Positions 8,657 through 16,791 of a DNA stretch of 64,000 bases are shown here, one piece after another (the stretch's first letter is position 1; each line of letters opens with the position of its first letter). The notes below the pieces were generated by a model. That model saw only the letters and a list, made by a program, of their open reading frames with translations, searched no databases and was not told where the DNA came from. Location of the stretch: NCBI RefSeq assembly GCF_036636695.1, contig NZ_JAVWNW010000005.1; one strand, written 5' to 3'. A program made the translations under genes and the position numbers. This stretch comes from Anaerorhabdus sp036636695 (lineage in GTDB: Bacteria; Bacillota_I; Bacilli_A; Erysipelotrichales; Erysipelotrichaceae).

Positions 8657-10213
8657 TTTTGTCATATACTTTTCAGCAATACGAATTCCATCAACTGCAC
8701 TGGACATAATACCCCCAGCATATCCTGCACCTTCACCACATGGGTAAAGATTTTCAATTGTAGTACTGTGGCCTTTATCATTTCTGGTTAAACGAACTGG
8801 ACTACTAGATCTAGTCTCTACACCAGTCATAAGTCCACCACCATCACTAAATCCAGGGATTCGGCGATTGAAAGCTATAAATGCTTCTTTAAGAGCAGTA
8901 TTGATTTCAGTGCTAAATAGTGTACTTAAATCGGCAAATGTTGTACCTAAACAATATGAAGGCTTAACATCAAGGAAATCAGTAGATACTTGATCCGCTA
9001 AATAATCCTTAATCAATTGAATAGGTGCATTGTAATTACTGCCACCAAGCTCATAAGCTTTTTTCTCGATTGCTTCTTGGTAATTGAATCCATCAAGTAC
9101 AGAACCCTTATAAAAGTCCTTTATAGGAACTTGAACAAGAATAGCACTGTTGGCATTTTCTTGATTACGAGCATGTTCACTCATACCGTTAATCACAAGT
9201 GTTTTTTCAATTGAAGAACTTGGTATGACAAATCCTCCAGGACACATGCAGAAACTATATACACCACGTTCATTAGAAGCAGTATGTGTTAAATGATATT
9301 CTGCAGTTCTCAAGCGAGGATGATTGTAAAACTCACCATATTGATTTTTATCAATAAACTGTTGATTATGTTCAACACGAACACCAATCGCAAAGCTTTT
9401 TGGTTCAGCACAGACGTTTTGCTCAACTAATTTTTCAATTGTATCTTTAGCACTATGTCCTAAACACAAGAATACGGTATCAGTATCAAGAGAACCTTGA
9501 TTCGTTTGAACACCAGTAATCTTACCTTCATTAAGAATTAGATTTTCAAAACGAGTGTTGAATTTAACTTCACCACCTAAGCGAATAATTTTTTTACGAA
9601 TATTCTTTACGATATCTCTCAATTTATCAGTTCCAATATGCGGATGAGCTTCATAACGAATACTTTCATCGGCACCTGCTTCAATGAATTCATCGATGAC
9701 TTTTATTACTCTATCATCTTTGATACGTGTAGTCAGTTTACCATCAGAGAAAGTACCAGCTCCTCCTTCACCAAATTGAACATTACTTTCAGGATTTAAA
9801 ATACCTTGTTCCCAGAATTGGTCAACATCAAGGATTCTTTGATCAACGTCACTACCACGTTCTAACACAATTGGATTGTATCCTGCTTCAGCAAGTAGTA
9901 AAGATGTGAATAAACCAGAAGGACCAAAGCCTACTACAATTGGTCGAGAAGTGGCTTCGAATGTCACTTCAGGTAAGATATAAGTTGGTTTTTCACCAGA
10001 TGTTACATCTTTATTTGTTAAGAATCTCTTTTCATTTTTAACATCAACTAAAACAGAATAGACAAATTGAATAGGTTCTTTTCTAGCATCAATTGATTCT
10101 TTTAAGATTTGAAACGAATGTATATCACCAACAGAACAGCCAAGTTTTTTTGCTACAACCTCTTTTGTACATGTTTGGTCGAGAGTACATTTTATTTGAT
10201 TTACGATTATCAT
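8654..10213 (-). CDS. FAD-dependent oxidoreductase (COG2509-like)
   Basis: About 519 residues. The Rossmann segment PIVVGFGPSGLFTSLLLAEAG (about residue 94) is followed by VLERG, the GEGGAGTFSDGKL motif and a C-terminal FAD loop, CGEGAGYAGGIMSSAVDG. It matches uncharacterised NAD(P)/FAD dehydrogenases. The substrate is unknown. No Shine-Dalgarno precedes either possible start (ATG 10213 or GTG 10222). The GTG lies 7 nt after a TATAAT, so the mRNA may be leaderless. Confidence 0.82.
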   Translation of the reverse strand: MIIVNQIKCTLDQTCTKEVVAKKLGCSVGDIHSFQILKESIDARKEPIQFVYSVLVDVKNEKRFLTNKDVTSGEKPTYILPEVTFEATSRPIVVGFGPSGLFTSLLLAEAGYNPIVLERGSDVDQRILDVDQFWEQGILNPESNVQFGEGGAGTFSDGKLTTRIKDDRVIKVIDEFIEAGADESIRYEAHPHIGTDKLRDIVKNIRKKIIRLGGEVKFNTRFENLILNEGKITGVQTNQGSLDTDTVFLCLGHSAKDTIEKLVEQNVCAEPKSFAIGVRVEHNQQFIDKNQYGEFYNHPRLRTAEYHLTHTASNERGVYSFCMCPGGFVIPSSSIEKTLVINGMSEHARNQENANSAILVQVPIKDFYKGSVLDGFNYQEAIEKKAYELGGSNYNAPIQLIKDYLADQVSTDFLDVKPSYCLGTTFADLSTLFSTEINTALKEAFIAFNRRIPGFSDGGGLMTGVETRSSSPVRLTRNDKGHSTTIENLYPCGEGAGYAGGIMSSAVDGIRIAEKYMTK

Positions 10214-10229
10214 TTTTATCACCCAAGGT

Positions 10230-10247
10230 ATTATACCATGCTATAAT
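10230..10247. promoter_or_regulatory. Symmetric divergent promoter pair
   Basis: ATTATA (10230-10235) is TATAAT on the minus strand, and TATAAT (10242-10247) is on the plus strand. The central CATG supplies the TGN extended -10 motif to both directions. The near-perfect 18-bp palindrome lies between the oxidoreductase and the lipoprotein gene. Confidence 0.6.
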
Positions 10248-10272
10248 GCTAATAGATACGGAGGACTTAAAT

Positions 10273-10779
10273 ATGAGAAAATTAATTATTCTATTGCTTT
10301 CCGTTGTAGTTCTAGGTCTTGCAGGATGTTCAAGTAAACCTGAAAATACTGATACGAAGAATACGCCTACACCAACTCCAATTGCAACTTCTACCCCAGA
10401 AGCAACTAAAAAACCAGAAACCACACCAACTCCGGAAGCAACAGATAAAACAGAGGATCAAACAGGTATTGTTTTGACAGATACATATATAGTTGGAACT
10501 TTTATTGAGAAGTCTGAAACATATCCAACGACAATCTCTTTTAAAGAAGATGGAACATTTACATCCAATGTTAATGTATGTTCAGGTATGTTAGATGTAA
10601 CGGGTACCTATACTTTGGAAGGTGATACGGTGTCATTGTCTATTCCTAATGAAACAGGTATTTATTACTTAGACCATGATCAACCATTTAAATTTATCGT
10701 TACTAAAGACTCACTTAAACATAAAACAGATGAAGCATTCTCATGTGCAGATGTTGGTGATTATTTACCTAAGGAATAA
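10273..10779 (+). CDS. Lipoprotein with Thr/Pro-rich linker
   Basis: A 168-residue protein. The signal peptide MRKLIILLLSVVVLGLAGC has lipobox LAGC, so the mature protein is lipid-anchored outside the membrane. A TPTP-rich linker (about 25-60) leads to a beta-rich domain with TISFKEDGTFTS and GTYTLEGDTVSLSI, like small lipocalin-type domains. The ATG has GGAGG ahead; the longer upstream frame is not needed. It is monocistronic, from a divergent promoter to a terminator. Function is unknown. Confidence 0.8.
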   Translation: MRKLIILLLSVVVLGLAGCSSKPENTDTKNTPTPTPIATSTPEATKKPETTPTPEATDKTEDQTGIVLTDTYIVGTFIEKSETYPTTISFKEDGTFTSNVNVCSGMLDVTGTYTLEGDTVSLSIPNETGIYYLDHDQPFKFIVTKDSLKHKTDEAFSCADVGDYLPKE

Positions 10780-10809
10780 TTTTTAATATTTTATAAGTTG
10801 TTTATTATT

Positions 10810-10850
10810 AACCTCGATATAAGGACATAAGTCTAAATACGAGGTTTTTT
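10810..10850 (+). terminator. Terminator after the lipoprotein gene
   Basis: AACCTCG (10810-10816) pairs with CGAGGTT (10840-10846) around an inner GAC/GTC hairpin, followed by TTTTTT. The long loop makes it weaker than its neighbours. Confidence 0.65.
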
Positions 10851-10928
10851 TATGATTTTAACAAAAAAGAGACTAATCCTTGATAGAAAAGAACTAGCGA
10901 AGTATTAAAATTATTTTTAGCATAATAA

Positions 10929-10970
10929 AAAGCAGTAGATGAATGAATTACTGTACTCATCTGCTGCTTT
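10929..10970 (-). terminator. Terminator of the arsC unit
   Basis: AAAGCAGTAGATGA (10929-10942) pairs with TCATCTGCTGCTTT (10957-10970). Read on the minus strand it is followed by TTTTATTATG. No gene is seen in 10,851-10,928. Confidence 0.8.
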
Positions 10971-10977
10971 AATGATT

Positions 10978-11388
10978 TTATAAATTGTTATTTTGTACTG
11001 TACGCTTTAATTGAAGAATATTTCTTTCAATCTTATAAATTGTCTTTAAAAATTCTTCATCACATTTACCGCTAGGGTCTTCTAATCCCCAGTCTTCATG
11101 GTAAGTATGTGGTATGGCAGGGCATTCAACATTACAACCCATCGTAATTAGAATATCAATAGGAGGTAAATCAGTAATCAGTTTACTGAACTGTGTTTCT
11201 TCCATGTCAATATTGTGTATTTGTTTTAGAAGGCGTACGGCATCTGGATTAATCTTATCAACAACGACGGTTCCAGCACTGTAACAATCAAACATATCAG
11301 CAGCTAGTTTTTTACAAAGAGTTTCCGCAATTTGTGATCGACAAGAATTATGAACACACACAAAGGCAACTTTTATTTTATTTTCCAT
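10978..11388 (-). CDS. arsC: Arsenate reductase (low-molecular-weight phosphatase fold)
   Basis: A 136-residue protein with the N-terminal phosphatase loop CVHNSCRS (CX5R, about residue 11) and an MGCNVECPAIP segment, giving the cysteine pair used by thioredoxin-coupled ArsC. The DPSGKCDEEF segment is also typical. It reduces arsenate to arsenite. No arsenite pump or ArsR is adjacent. It overlaps the upstream HAD gene by 11 nt, so they are cotranscribed. A phosphotyrosine phosphatase is possible but less likely. Confidence 0.82.
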   Translation of the reverse strand: MENKIKVAFVCVHNSCRSQIAETLCKKLAADMFDCYSAGTVVVDKINPDAVRLLKQIHNIDMEETQFSKLITDLPPIDILITMGCNVECPAIPHTYHEDWGLEDPSGKCDEEFLKTIYKIERNILQLKRTVQNNNL

Positions 11389-12100
11389 CGATAATACCCT
11401 TTAAAAGATTATACAATTCACTATTGCGACTATAGTCAGCGACACGAACAATATCAACAACCCCTTGTTCATGAAGTTTATTGAAATTATCTAATGTTTC
11501 ATGGGGTTGATGAACGAATACAGCAGTACCACCATGAGTTTTCATAAATTCCATGGCATATATATCTGTAAGACCATCACCTAAATAAACCATATTTGTA
11601 CAGTCGTAATCAAGGTTGCCATGGGCTTGACATATTTCTTTTATCTTATCCACTTTCTTACGGTCATTCATTGCATAATCAATTCCATAAGCATTACCTT
11701 CTTTGTCATAGGCAAAGGTTGTACCATAGATTTCTTTGAAGTATTTCGCAATAGGGGTATGCATAAGGGGAATCTTAAAACCAGAACTAACTAAATAATG
11801 ATCAGCAGAATCTTTAAAATCTTCAAAATAATCAAAGATACCAGGGTTATAATCAGATATATTTGTGGCTTTCGCAAAAGTTTCGTCTGTTAAAGGATAT
11901 CCCTTTTCTTTAAGAACATTTAAGAAAGTTATATAGTAAGCATCAAAAACATCACTTTTAGGATTTTCATGAATCCATTCTTTCATTTTTTGTTGGTAAT
12001 GTTCAGGTGTACATCCTAATTCATCCATAAGATTAACACGAGGAACAGAATTTGTGGTTAGAGTTCCATCGTAATCATAAATCAAAATTGGTTTATTCAT
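11378..12100 (-). CDS. HAD-superfamily phosphatase
   Basis: A 240-residue HAD hydrolase. Motif I is DYDGTLT (about residue 9), motif II is VSSGFK (about 104), and motif III/IV is GDGLTDIYAMEF (about 173), resembling phosphoserine-phosphatase-type members. Substrate is unknown. It is the first gene of a two-gene unit with arsC, starting from MNKPILIYD with AGGTAAAC upstream. The pairing with arsC gives no clear functional hint. Confidence 0.8.
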   Translation of the reverse strand: MNKPILIYDYDGTLTTNSVPRVNLMDELGCTPEHYQQKMKEWIHENPKSDVFDAYYITFLNVLKEKGYPLTDETFAKATNISDYNPGIFDYFEDFKDSADHYLVSSGFKIPLMHTPIAKYFKEIYGTTFAYDKEGNAYGIDYAMNDRKKVDKIKEICQAHGNLDYDCTNMVYLGDGLTDIYAMEFMKTHGGTAVFVHQPHETLDNFNKLHEQGVVDIVRVADYSRNSELYNLLKGIIDGK

Positions 12101-12222
12101 AAGTTTACCTACTTTCTCAATGAGATAATTATAATGAAATAAAAGGTTTAGCGCAATCGTTACATCTTATAAAATCATAGTCAATGAAACATGTTCATGA
12201 TAAAATGAAAATGGAGAAAAAT

Positions 12223-13686
12223 ATGATAGTGACGACAGAAACAATGAAAAAATGTGAAGAAAAATCAACTTTTTCAAGTGAAGATCTGATGGAAGAAGTT
12301 GCTTTTAAACTTGCTATCGAGATAAAGAAAAAGCATGATATTAATACTAGTATTTGTATCGTGTGTGGTCAAGGCAACAATGGTGGCGATGGATTTGCCT
12401 GTGCCCGGATTTTACTAGGTGAAGGATATAATGTATTTGTACTTCCTATTGAATCTAAACAAAAAACAAGTGAATCACAAAAAAATAGAGATTTGTTGAA
12501 TAAAAAGAACATTGTTACTTTTAGTAAAGTACAGGAGAAATCTTTTGATATCATAATAGACGCAATTTATGGATTTGGATTTAAAGGATCAATACAAGAT
12601 AAAATTCGTCCAATAATGAAATGGATAAATGAATCAAAAAGTATAGTATATTCTATTGATATTAATAGTGGAGCTGAAGCAGATAGTGGAAAATATGACA
12701 GAGATGCCATTAAATCTACAATAACATTTGCACTTGGATACTTAAAACCAATTCATTGTTTAAGAAAAGATCATTTTTTGTTTGAACAAGTACTCTGTAT
12801 TCCTTTAAGAATACCTTCACCTAAGAAATCAGATTGTATTGAAATGGATGAAGATAAATTCATTGAAGGATTACCTAAGGTTAGAGAAGATGGCTATAAA
12901 GGACAATTAGGTAAAGCACTATTAATTGGTGGATGCACGGGAATGATAGGCGCTTTAGCTTTAAATATATTAGGTGCAAAAGCAAGTGGATCTACATATC
13001 TTCATGTTGCTTGTGAGGAAGTGATTTATCCAGTTCTAGCTACAAGAGAAATTACTCCAGTTTTCCATCCTTTTACAAATGATACAGTTACTTCAGTGAT
13101 TCGTCCCTTAATACCTGAAGTAAATGCAATTGGCTTTGGAAGTGGTGCAACTTATTTAGAGACAAAAAGAAAAATACAAGAATTGGTTCTTCAACAATCT
13201 TGTACACCCGTTATTTTGGATGCTGAAGCAATACGACTTCTCATCGGAAATTTATATATTCTAAAATTAATTCAAACACCTGTAGTATTGACACCACACT
13301 TGAAAGAATTTGCGGATTTAATTGGACTACCAATTGAGGTTATAAAAGCAGATAAAATAAAAATTGCACAAGAATTTGCGAAAGAGTATCATGTTATTTT
13401 AGTGTTAAAAGGACCATGTACATTAGTTGTTTCACCATTTGGTGAATATTATATTAATCAAACAGGAAATGCATCTCTAGCTCGTGCGGGTAGTGGCGAT
13501 TTATTGATGGGATTAATTACGGGATTTATAAGTCAAAAGAAGGATATAATTACTTCTGTAGTCATGGCAGTATGGCTACATGGCAAAGCTGCTGATTTAG
13601 CTATCCTAAAACATCCTGTAATAACAATGCAACCAGAATACTTGATAGAAGCAATTGAAGAATTTTATTTAAGTAAGAAGAGGTAA
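12223..13686 (+). CDS. nnr: Bifunctional NAD(P)H-hydrate epimerase/dehydratase
   Basis: A 487-residue fusion. The N-terminal YjeF epimerase domain has CGQGNNGGDGFACAR and DAIYGFGFKG. The C-terminal ribokinase-like dehydratase has LIGGCTGMIGALAL and the catalytic AGSGDLLMGLITGF. Together they repair damaged NADHX and NADPHX. The start ATG at 12223 has GGAG six bases upstream; the frame extends 13 codons further without a better site. It lies between a divergent HAD gene and tRNA-Ser. Confidence 0.9.
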   Translation: MIVTTETMKKCEEKSTFSSEDLMEEVAFKLAIEIKKKHDINTSICIVCGQGNNGGDGFACARILLGEGYNVFVLPIESKQKTSESQKNRDLLNKKNIVTFSKVQEKSFDIIIDAIYGFGFKGSIQDKIRPIMKWINESKSIVYSIDINSGAEADSGKYDRDAIKSTITFALGYLKPIHCLRKDHFLFEQVLCIPLRIPSPKKSDCIEMDEDKFIEGLPKVREDGYKGQLGKALLIGGCTGMIGALALNILGAKASGSTYLHVACEEVIYPVLATREITPVFHPFTNDTVTSVIRPLIPEVNAIGFGSGATYLETKRKIQELVLQQSCTPVILDAEAIRLLIGNLYILKLIQTPVVLTPHLKEFADLIGLPIEVIKADKIKIAQEFAKEYHVILVLKGPCTLVVSPFGEYYINQTGNASLARAGSGDLLMGLITGFISQKKDIITSVVMAVWLHGKAADLAILKHPVITMQPEYLIEAIEEFYLSKKR

Positions 13687-13711
13687 CCCTTCACAGAGTA
13701 CCTCTTTTTTT
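13679..13711 (+). terminator. Terminator after nnr
   Basis: AGAGGTA (13679-13685, including the stop codon) pairs with TACCTCT (13699-13705), followed by a T run. Confidence 0.8.
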
Positions 13712-13734
13712 GTATAATGAAAGGCGACTGAACT

Positions 13735-13822
13735 GAAGAGCTGGCCGAGCGGTTGAAGGCACCATCTTGGAAAGGTGGCGTAGTGCAAGCTACCATGGGT
13801 TCGAATCCCATGCTCTTCGCCA
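13735..13822 (+). tRNA. tRNA-Ser(GGA)
   Basis: An 88-nt class II tRNA. The acceptor GAAGAGC pairs with GCTCTTC, the discriminator is G and CCA is encoded. Anticodon loop TTGGAAA gives GGA. A long variable arm and the TTCGAATC T-loop are present. Its 3' end is the prophage attachment site and remains intact. Confidence 0.97.
13806..13822. repeat. attL core (tRNA-Ser 3' end)
   Basis: The 17-bp segment TCCCATGCTCTTCGCCA is repeated exactly at 41849-41865. It covers the T-arm end, the acceptor 3' strand and CCA of tRNA-Ser, the usual target of tyrosine integrases. Confidence 0.93.
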
Positions 13823-13830
13823 TAGTATAA

Positions 13831-13860
13831 AAAACCCTTATTTTAAAGGGTTTTGTTATT
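13831..13860. terminator. Terminator shared by tRNA-Ser and integrase
   Basis: AAAACCCTT (13831-13839) pairs with AAGGGTTTT (13846-13854), followed by a T-rich run. The integrase stop codon lies inside the hairpin, so it can end both the tRNA and the minus-strand integrase transcript. A similar hairpin follows attR. Confidence 0.8.
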
Positions 13861-14925
13861 TTTTGGCACTACTTTGGCACTACTTTTCACTTTTTTGTGC
13901 ATTTTATCAATAATTTTTATTAGTTCTACGTTCTTTCTTTCAAGAAGATGTGTATATATTCCTAGTGTCATATTAATATCACTATGGCCGAGTCTTTTTG
14001 ACACTGCAACTATATCTGCTCCATTGTTGATTAGTAATGTTGCGTGTGAGTGCCGTAAATCGTGCATCCGAATCTTTTTAACTCCACTAGTCTTTATACC
14101 TTCTTGGAATGCTCTTTCAAATGTGGATGCTCCTACGGGCTCTAAATCGCCAAATAAATATTGACCTTCTGAATCAATTAGAGTCGATAAGATAGCATAA
14201 GTATCTTTATCGATATCAATTGTCCTTATTGATCCTTTTGTTTTTGGTTTTTTCACACTATCAGCACCATGCCGCATAGATTTATTGATTGTAACTTTCA
14301 TATCTTTGGATATATCACTTTTAAGTAATGCTTTTGCTTCGCTTCTTCTCATTCCTGTATAGTAAAGTAATGTGAAATATGCTTTGCAAGCATACGAATC
14401 TACACAATTAATAAATTTATTAAATTCATCAACCTCCCATACACTATACTCTTTTATTTCGTCAAGCGGTTTCTTGTACCTATCCAGAATAACAGAGGTA
14501 TCATTTAAATCGTATATCTTATTAGCGTACCTAAATATAGCCTTAATTAATCCGATTATACGGTTTTTTGTTTTGGTTGATAGTTTTGTATTATTTAATT
14601 GATTACGCCAGTCTAATAGCATAGGTTTAGAAATTTTGTAGTATTCCATTTCTAATAAGTCTGATGCGTATTTTTTAAGTACTTGTTTATTGCCTTTTTT
14701 GGTTTCATTGTTGCATTCTAATGATTGTGAATATTTTTCAAAGTAAAATATTAATTTTTCGTGTGTTGGCAGTTCTACATCGATACGATTGTTTGATTGC
14801 CATTCTTTCGCTTCTCGTACTGTTTTAAATCCTCTTTTTTTAAATCGTTTTCTTACTCCGGATATTTTATCAACATAATAAAAATCAAGTGTATATGTTT
14901 TATCTTTTTCTTTTCTAACTGCCAT
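13843..14925 (-). CDS. int: Prophage integrase (tyrosine recombinase)
   Basis: A 360-residue tyrosine recombinase. The N-terminal arm-binding region contains FKKRGFKTVREAKEWQ, followed by a core-binding SAM-like domain. Catalytic residues are Arg in YTGMRRSEAKAL, HxxR in MHDLRHSHATLL, His in LGHSDINMT and Tyr in GIYTHL. It integrates and excises the prophage at tRNA-Ser. The start has AGGAGG. Its last codons carry two 11-bp repeats that look like integrase arm sites. Confidence 0.95.
   Translation of the reverse strand: MAVRKEKDKTYTLDFYYVDKISGVRKRFKKRGFKTVREAKEWQSNNRIDVELPTHEKLIFYFEKYSQSLECNNETKKGNKQVLKKYASDLLEMEYYKISKPMLLDWRNQLNNTKLSTKTKNRIIGLIKAIFRYANKIYDLNDTSVILDRYKKPLDEIKEYSVWEVDEFNKFINCVDSYACKAYFTLLYYTGMRRSEAKALLKSDISKDMKVTINKSMRHGADSVKKPKTKGSIRTIDIDKDTYAILSTLIDSEGQYLFGDLEPVGASTFERAFQEGIKTSGVKKIRMHDLRHSHATLLINNGADIVAVSKRLGHSDINMTLGIYTHLLERKNVELIKIIDKMHKKVKSSAKVVPKNNKTL
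13862..13883. repeat. Tandem 11-bp arm-type sites near attL
   Basis: TTTGGCACTAC occurs twice in exact tandem (13862-13872, 13873-13883), inside the 3' end of the integrase gene. A third identical copy lies beside attR (41746-41756). The shared motif on both att arms suggests integrase arm-binding sites. Confidence 0.65.
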
Positions 14926-14947
14926 TTGATTTATCCTCCTATTTTGC

Positions 14948-15026
14948 TATAATAAGAGCATAGTAAAAGACCTTTACTATACTGCTTAACCACTCACTTG
15001 CTTGCCGGCGGAGAGTGGTTATTTTT
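14948..15026 (+). ncRNA. Candidate small RNA opposite the integrase leader
   Basis: On the plus strand TTGATT (14926) and TATAAT (14948-14953) with 16-nt spacing form a promoter. The predicted RNA starts near 14960. It contains hairpin ATAGTAAA/TTTACTAT (14960-14980), then AACCACTC/GAGTGGTT (14988-15020) followed by ATTTTTT, a good terminator. No ORF is evident in the roughly 65-nt product. It could instead be a simple terminator plus operator. Confidence 0.4.
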
Positions 15027-15502
15027 TAAGCGAAAAACCCCATGTAAATAACAAAAACTATAATAAATAAAGAAACAATAATCACTATATTAAGCAATAT
15101 ATCCATTCCCTTACTTCGTGTTTGATAATCAATTGAGTAGTTATCAATAGACTTTATGCTAGTTACATTTCTTAGTAATTGTGCAAATCCAATGTAAGAT
15201 AATATAATTTGAACTATTACAAAGAGGAAATAGAGCGGGAATAATATAAGCGATATACTATATCCAATTGCCCCCGTTAGTGCTAACCACTTGTTGTTTG
15301 TGAATATAGAAACCCCATTGAATATTACACCAATTAGAACAAATATCATATGTGGCATAACAATTGCTGTAGCAAGCCCAACACCAACCTGTTCAGCTCC
15401 TGTAGTATTAGCTATTGATCCAAAAAAATGAAATACAAGATAAATCATATAAATTAAACCTAAAACAAAAGAAACTATTAAACATATATTCTTTTTAGCC
15501 AT
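15026..15502 (-). CDS. Prophage membrane protein, four segments
   Basis: A 158-residue protein with hydrophobic segments at about 5-27, 45-67, 75-105 and 135-155, with AGGAGG before the ATG. It lies in the lysogeny block after the ImmA-like gene on the same strand, so it is expressed in the lysogen. Such position and architecture suit superinfection-exclusion or host-fitness proteins, but no family is recognised. A GTCACT/AGTGAC hairpin (15520-15537) lies in the gap ahead of it. Confidence 0.7.
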   Translation of the reverse strand: MAKKNICLIVSFVLGLIYMIYLVFHFFGSIANTTGAEQVGVGLATAIVMPHMIFVLIGVIFNGVSIFTNNKWLALTGAIGYSISLILFPLYFLFVIVQIILSYIGFAQLLRNVTSIKSIDNYSIDYQTRSKGMDILLNIVIIVSLFIIVFVIYMGFFA

Positions 15503-15541
15503 AAATCCTCCTATATATCGTCACTCGACGTAGTGACATTC

Positions 15542-15946
15542 TTATATTAACCCTTTATTTCTATAAATATATAAAACTCGATCCACAAATTCTTCAGTTA
15601 TATTAAAGTATTCTGCAATTTCATATTTTTCTATAATACCATTCACAATGCACTCTTTTAATTGATTAATAGGTATTACTAATTTTGCAGCACGGTAATC
15701 TGCTCTATATTCAGCGCTGCCACGATATAAATTGCTATGATTAATTGTATATAATGTTCCAGATATACAATGTCCTATTTCATGTGCAAGGCAAACTCTT
15801 TTTTCTCTTTCAGTATCAAATTTTGACTCATCAATATTAATGAAAAGTTTATTGTTATATTCCAATGAAATAGATTTAATATCCTCTATTTCATTAAAAA
15901 ACACTTGATAATTGTTGATTTCGGCAAACTCCAATAGGTCGTCCAT
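15542..15946 (-). CDS. ImmA/IrrE-type metallopeptidase
   Basis: A 134-residue protein with zinc motif HEIGH (about residue 79) and a downstream acidic helix, YRADYRAAKLVIP, as in the ImmA/IrrE family. ImmA-type proteases cleave the cognate phage or ICE repressor after DNA damage. It follows the repressor gene by 7 nt with its own AGGTG site, the standard repressor-protease pair, so it probably controls induction. Confidence 0.87.
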   Translation of the reverse strand: MDDLLEFAEINNYQVFFNEIEDIKSISLEYNNKLFINIDESKFDTEREKRVCLAHEIGHCISGTLYTINHSNLYRGSAEYRADYRAAKLVIPINQLKECIVNGIIEKYEIAEYFNITEEFVDRVLYIYRNKGLI

Positions 15947-15953
15947 AAAACAC

Positions 15954-16277
15954 CTACTTATTCTTTATAAATCTTGCGAAATCAAGGATTGCTTGTTTTT
16001 GTTCTTCGGTTAAATCTTTCACTTCGCCATATAAAGCGAAACGGAAATCATCGAAAGATATATCTTCATCTTCTTTTCCTTCCCACTCCATAAGGAATGC
16101 AGGTGTGGTTTGAAGTGCTTTAGCAAAATCTCTTACTTTTGATTGAGTTATATCATTAATACCTAATTCAATTTTATTGATTGAAGATCTTGAACTATAA
16201 CCTAACTTATTAGCTAGTTCATCTTGTGACATATTTAATTGCAATCTTCTTTCTTTTATTTTTTCACCTATACTCAT
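15954..16277 (-). CDS. CI-like HTH repressor
   Basis: A 107-residue protein with an N-terminal XRE-type HTH, RRLQLNMSQDELANKLGYSS, and a short C-terminal part without a Ser-Lys autoprotease domain. Control by the neighbouring ImmA-like protease is therefore expected. ATG 16277 follows AAAGGTGG; a GTG three codons earlier lies inside that site. It diverges from the Cro-like gene across a region with four related operators. Confidence 0.9.
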   Translation of the reverse strand: MSIGEKIKERRLQLNMSQDELANKLGYSSRSSINKIELGINDITQSKVRDFAKALQTTPAFLMEWEGKEDEDISFDDFRFALYGEVKDLTEEQKQAILDFARFIKNK

Positions 16278-16309
16278 AATTACCACCTTTATAATAGTAA
16301 ATTAGCATA

Positions 16310-16409
16310 AAGTAGATAATAAATCAACATATTTTGACTTTTTATCTATTTTATGTTGACAATAAATCCACAAAAGTGTAATATTTGAATGTAGAAAATT
16401 AATCTACAT
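16310..16409. promoter_or_regulatory. Lysogeny switch: four related operators and the early promoter
   Basis: The half-site pattern AWGTWGA-N7-TCHACAW occurs at 16310-16330, 16353-16373 and, as an exact inverted repeat, 16389-16409. A weaker copy lies at 16331-16351. The early promoter TTGACA (16356-16361), 17-nt spacer, TAATAT (16379-16384) overlaps the third site, and the perfect site covers its start point. Repressor binding would block early genes. Confidence 0.75.
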
Positions 16410-16426
16410 AGTGAAAGGAGGAATGT

Positions 16427-16642
16427 ATGACAAACACTGCACTTTTAAAAAGTACATTGGTATTAAAAGGTGTTACAATGAAAAATCTCGCAAAAGAAAT
16501 TGGTATGTCATGTACAACATTATCTTATAAAGTTAATAACTTAAGAGAATTTTCAACAAAAGAAGCAAAAAAAGTGCAAAAAGCACTAGGAATTGATAAT
16601 GAATTGTGCATCGAGATTTTTTTTGAGGATGATGTAGAATAA
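16427..16642 (+). CDS. Cro-like HTH regulator
   Basis: A 71-residue HTH protein. MKNLAKEIGMSCTTLSYKVN (about residue 18) is a typical turn helix, and the tail is acidic. It is the first gene of the rightward early operon, with GAAAGGAGG upstream and the operator array in front. By position it should act as Cro or an antirepressor-type regulator; the exact role is inferred from layout. Confidence 0.8.
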   Translation: MTNTALLKSTLVLKGVTMKNLAKEIGMSCTTLSYKVNNLREFSTKEAKKVQKALGIDNELCIEIFFEDDVE

Positions 16643-16674
16643 AAATCTACAAAATGATAGAAAGGAGTGATGTG

Positions 16675-16791
16675 GTGGTAATCAAAATTATTTATACTCC
16701 ATGGAGTTGGGAACTATTTATTTATTATTACCTTTTGACATTGATTGTAGGACTTTTGGTGATAGGAATTTATCAGTTAATAAGAAGATAA
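16675..16791 (+). CDS. Small membrane protein, 38 residues
   Basis: A GTG start (16675; alternative GTG 16672) follows AAAGGAGTGAT. The product has one strong hydrophobic segment (residues about 13-33, LFIYYYLLTLIVGLLVIGIY) and ends QLIRR. It follows the Cro-like gene in the early operon. Its last 74 bases overlap, antisense, the end of the minus-strand gene below. Function is unknown; small phage membrane peptides of this kind are common. Confidence 0.5.
   Translation: MVIKIIYTPWSWELFIYYYLLTLIVGLLVIGIYQLIRR

Noticed and set aside
13853..14164. Plus-strand ORF of 103 codons opposite the integrase
   Set aside because: It is the antisense shadow of conserved integrase catalytic codons and has no ribosome site.
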